A model generated the notes under the pieces. The model searched no databases, was not told the DNA's origin, and saw nothing but the letters and a program-made list of their open reading frames with translations. Shown here one piece after another: positions 45,167 through 45,236 of a stretch of 45,236 nt of DNA. Numbering within the stretch: position 1 is the stretch's first letter; every line of letters starts with the position of its first letter. The position numbers and the translations under genes were made by a program. This stretch comes from Mycolicibacterium vaccae NBRC 14118 = CIP 105934 (GTDB lineage Bacteria > Actinomycetota > Actinomycetes > Mycobacteriales > Mycobacteriaceae): positions 1 through 45,236 of the forward strand of contig NZ_BCRS01000025.1 of assembly GCF_001552715.1 (NCBI RefSeq), written 5' to 3'.

Positions 45167-45236
45167 CTATCGGCGCGAGGCCACCGCGACCTGAGGACCG
45201 AGTAAGCCGCCCCGCAACTCGATGTCGACCGGCGGG
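45167..45236 (-). CDS. possible 3' end of a gene entering from the right edge
   Basis: On the minus strand one frame reads P-P-V-D-I-E-L-R-G-G-L-L-G-P-Q-V-A-V-A-S-R-R and stops at TAG 45167-45169, 10 bases before the GCS2 start. The codons are mostly GC-rich and plausible. Only 22 residues are visible, so no product can be named. Confidence 0.3.
   Translation of the reverse strand, partial: PPVDIELRGGLLGPQVAVASRR

Overview
The window is high-GC DNA with mycobacterial gene order and protein features. The order dnaX tail, TmsB/TmsA pair, SRPBCC protein, Ami1-type amidase, ybaB, recR, gatD/murT, DnaQ-like exonuclease, leuA, ask, asd, egtABCDE matches the M. tuberculosis block around Rv3721c to Rv3700c as I remember it. 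The tuberculostearate enzymes, MurT/GatD, ergothioneine genes and likely leaderless starts all fit the genus. The extra nitrogen and stress genes suggest a fast-growing environmental species (Mycolicibacterium type). Species cannot be named from this sequence.

Layout. 1-5.4 kb: end of dnaX, a small membrane protein, the lipid methylation pair tmsB/tmsA, a polyketide-cyclase-like protein, a peptidoglycan amidase and YbaB. 5.4-7.2 kb: recR, an 85-bp direct repeat, and a DUF559-like endonuclease-fold protein. 7.2-10.2 kb: gatD and murT (lipid II amidation) and a DnaQ/BRCT exonuclease. 10.2-12.2 kb: an AraC regulator divergent from a methyltransferase, and a small SHOCT protein. 12.3-17.6 kb: a large NAD-type glutamate dehydrogenase and leuA, which is preceded by a Leu-codon leader peptide and two interleaved RNA stems. 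17.7-25.4 kb: a nitrogen cluster on the minus strand (Amt transporter, type III glutamine synthetase/GmaS-like enzyme, the three glutamate-synthase-like parts on separate genes, a FAD amine oxidase and an XRE-cupin regulator), with a GlnR-type box before amt. 26-28.4 kb: ask (with an internal start for a beta subunit) and asd, separated by a tandem 30-bp repeat. 28.4-34.3 kb: a DUF4185 exported protein, an NmrA-like oxidoreductase divergent from a MarR regulator with two palindromic operators, a small membrane protein, catalase, Ohr/OsmC and a PknH-like sensor-domain protein. 34.4-39.7 kb: a tightly overlapping egtABCDE operon for ergothioneine. 39.8-45.2 kb: a dicarboxylate/amino acid symporter, a methyltransferase, a two-gene unit ending in a PrsW-type membrane protease, and a second glutamate-cysteine-ligase-family protein.

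How the genes fit together. Much of the window handles glutamate and nitrogen: ammonium uptake, gamma-glutamyl-amide formation, N-substituted glutamate formation and oxidation, glutamate catabolism, and amidation of peptidoglycan glutamate. Amino acid synthesis (leuA, ask, asd) and thiol redox protection (egt, catalase, Ohr) form two more themes.

No tRNA, rRNA, CRISPR array, insertion sequence or prophage was seen. The longest stretches without a gene are 6007-6280 (direct repeats), 17461-17700 (leuA leader and a nested palindrome) and 41848-42068 (a short upstream reading frame and a promoter); each is described below. The least familiar signals are a short GC-rich repeat that occurs both as tandem mini-reading-frames before asd and as an in-frame insertion in the FMN glutamate-synthase-like gene, and several nested intergenic palindromes, one of which encodes most of a signal peptide.
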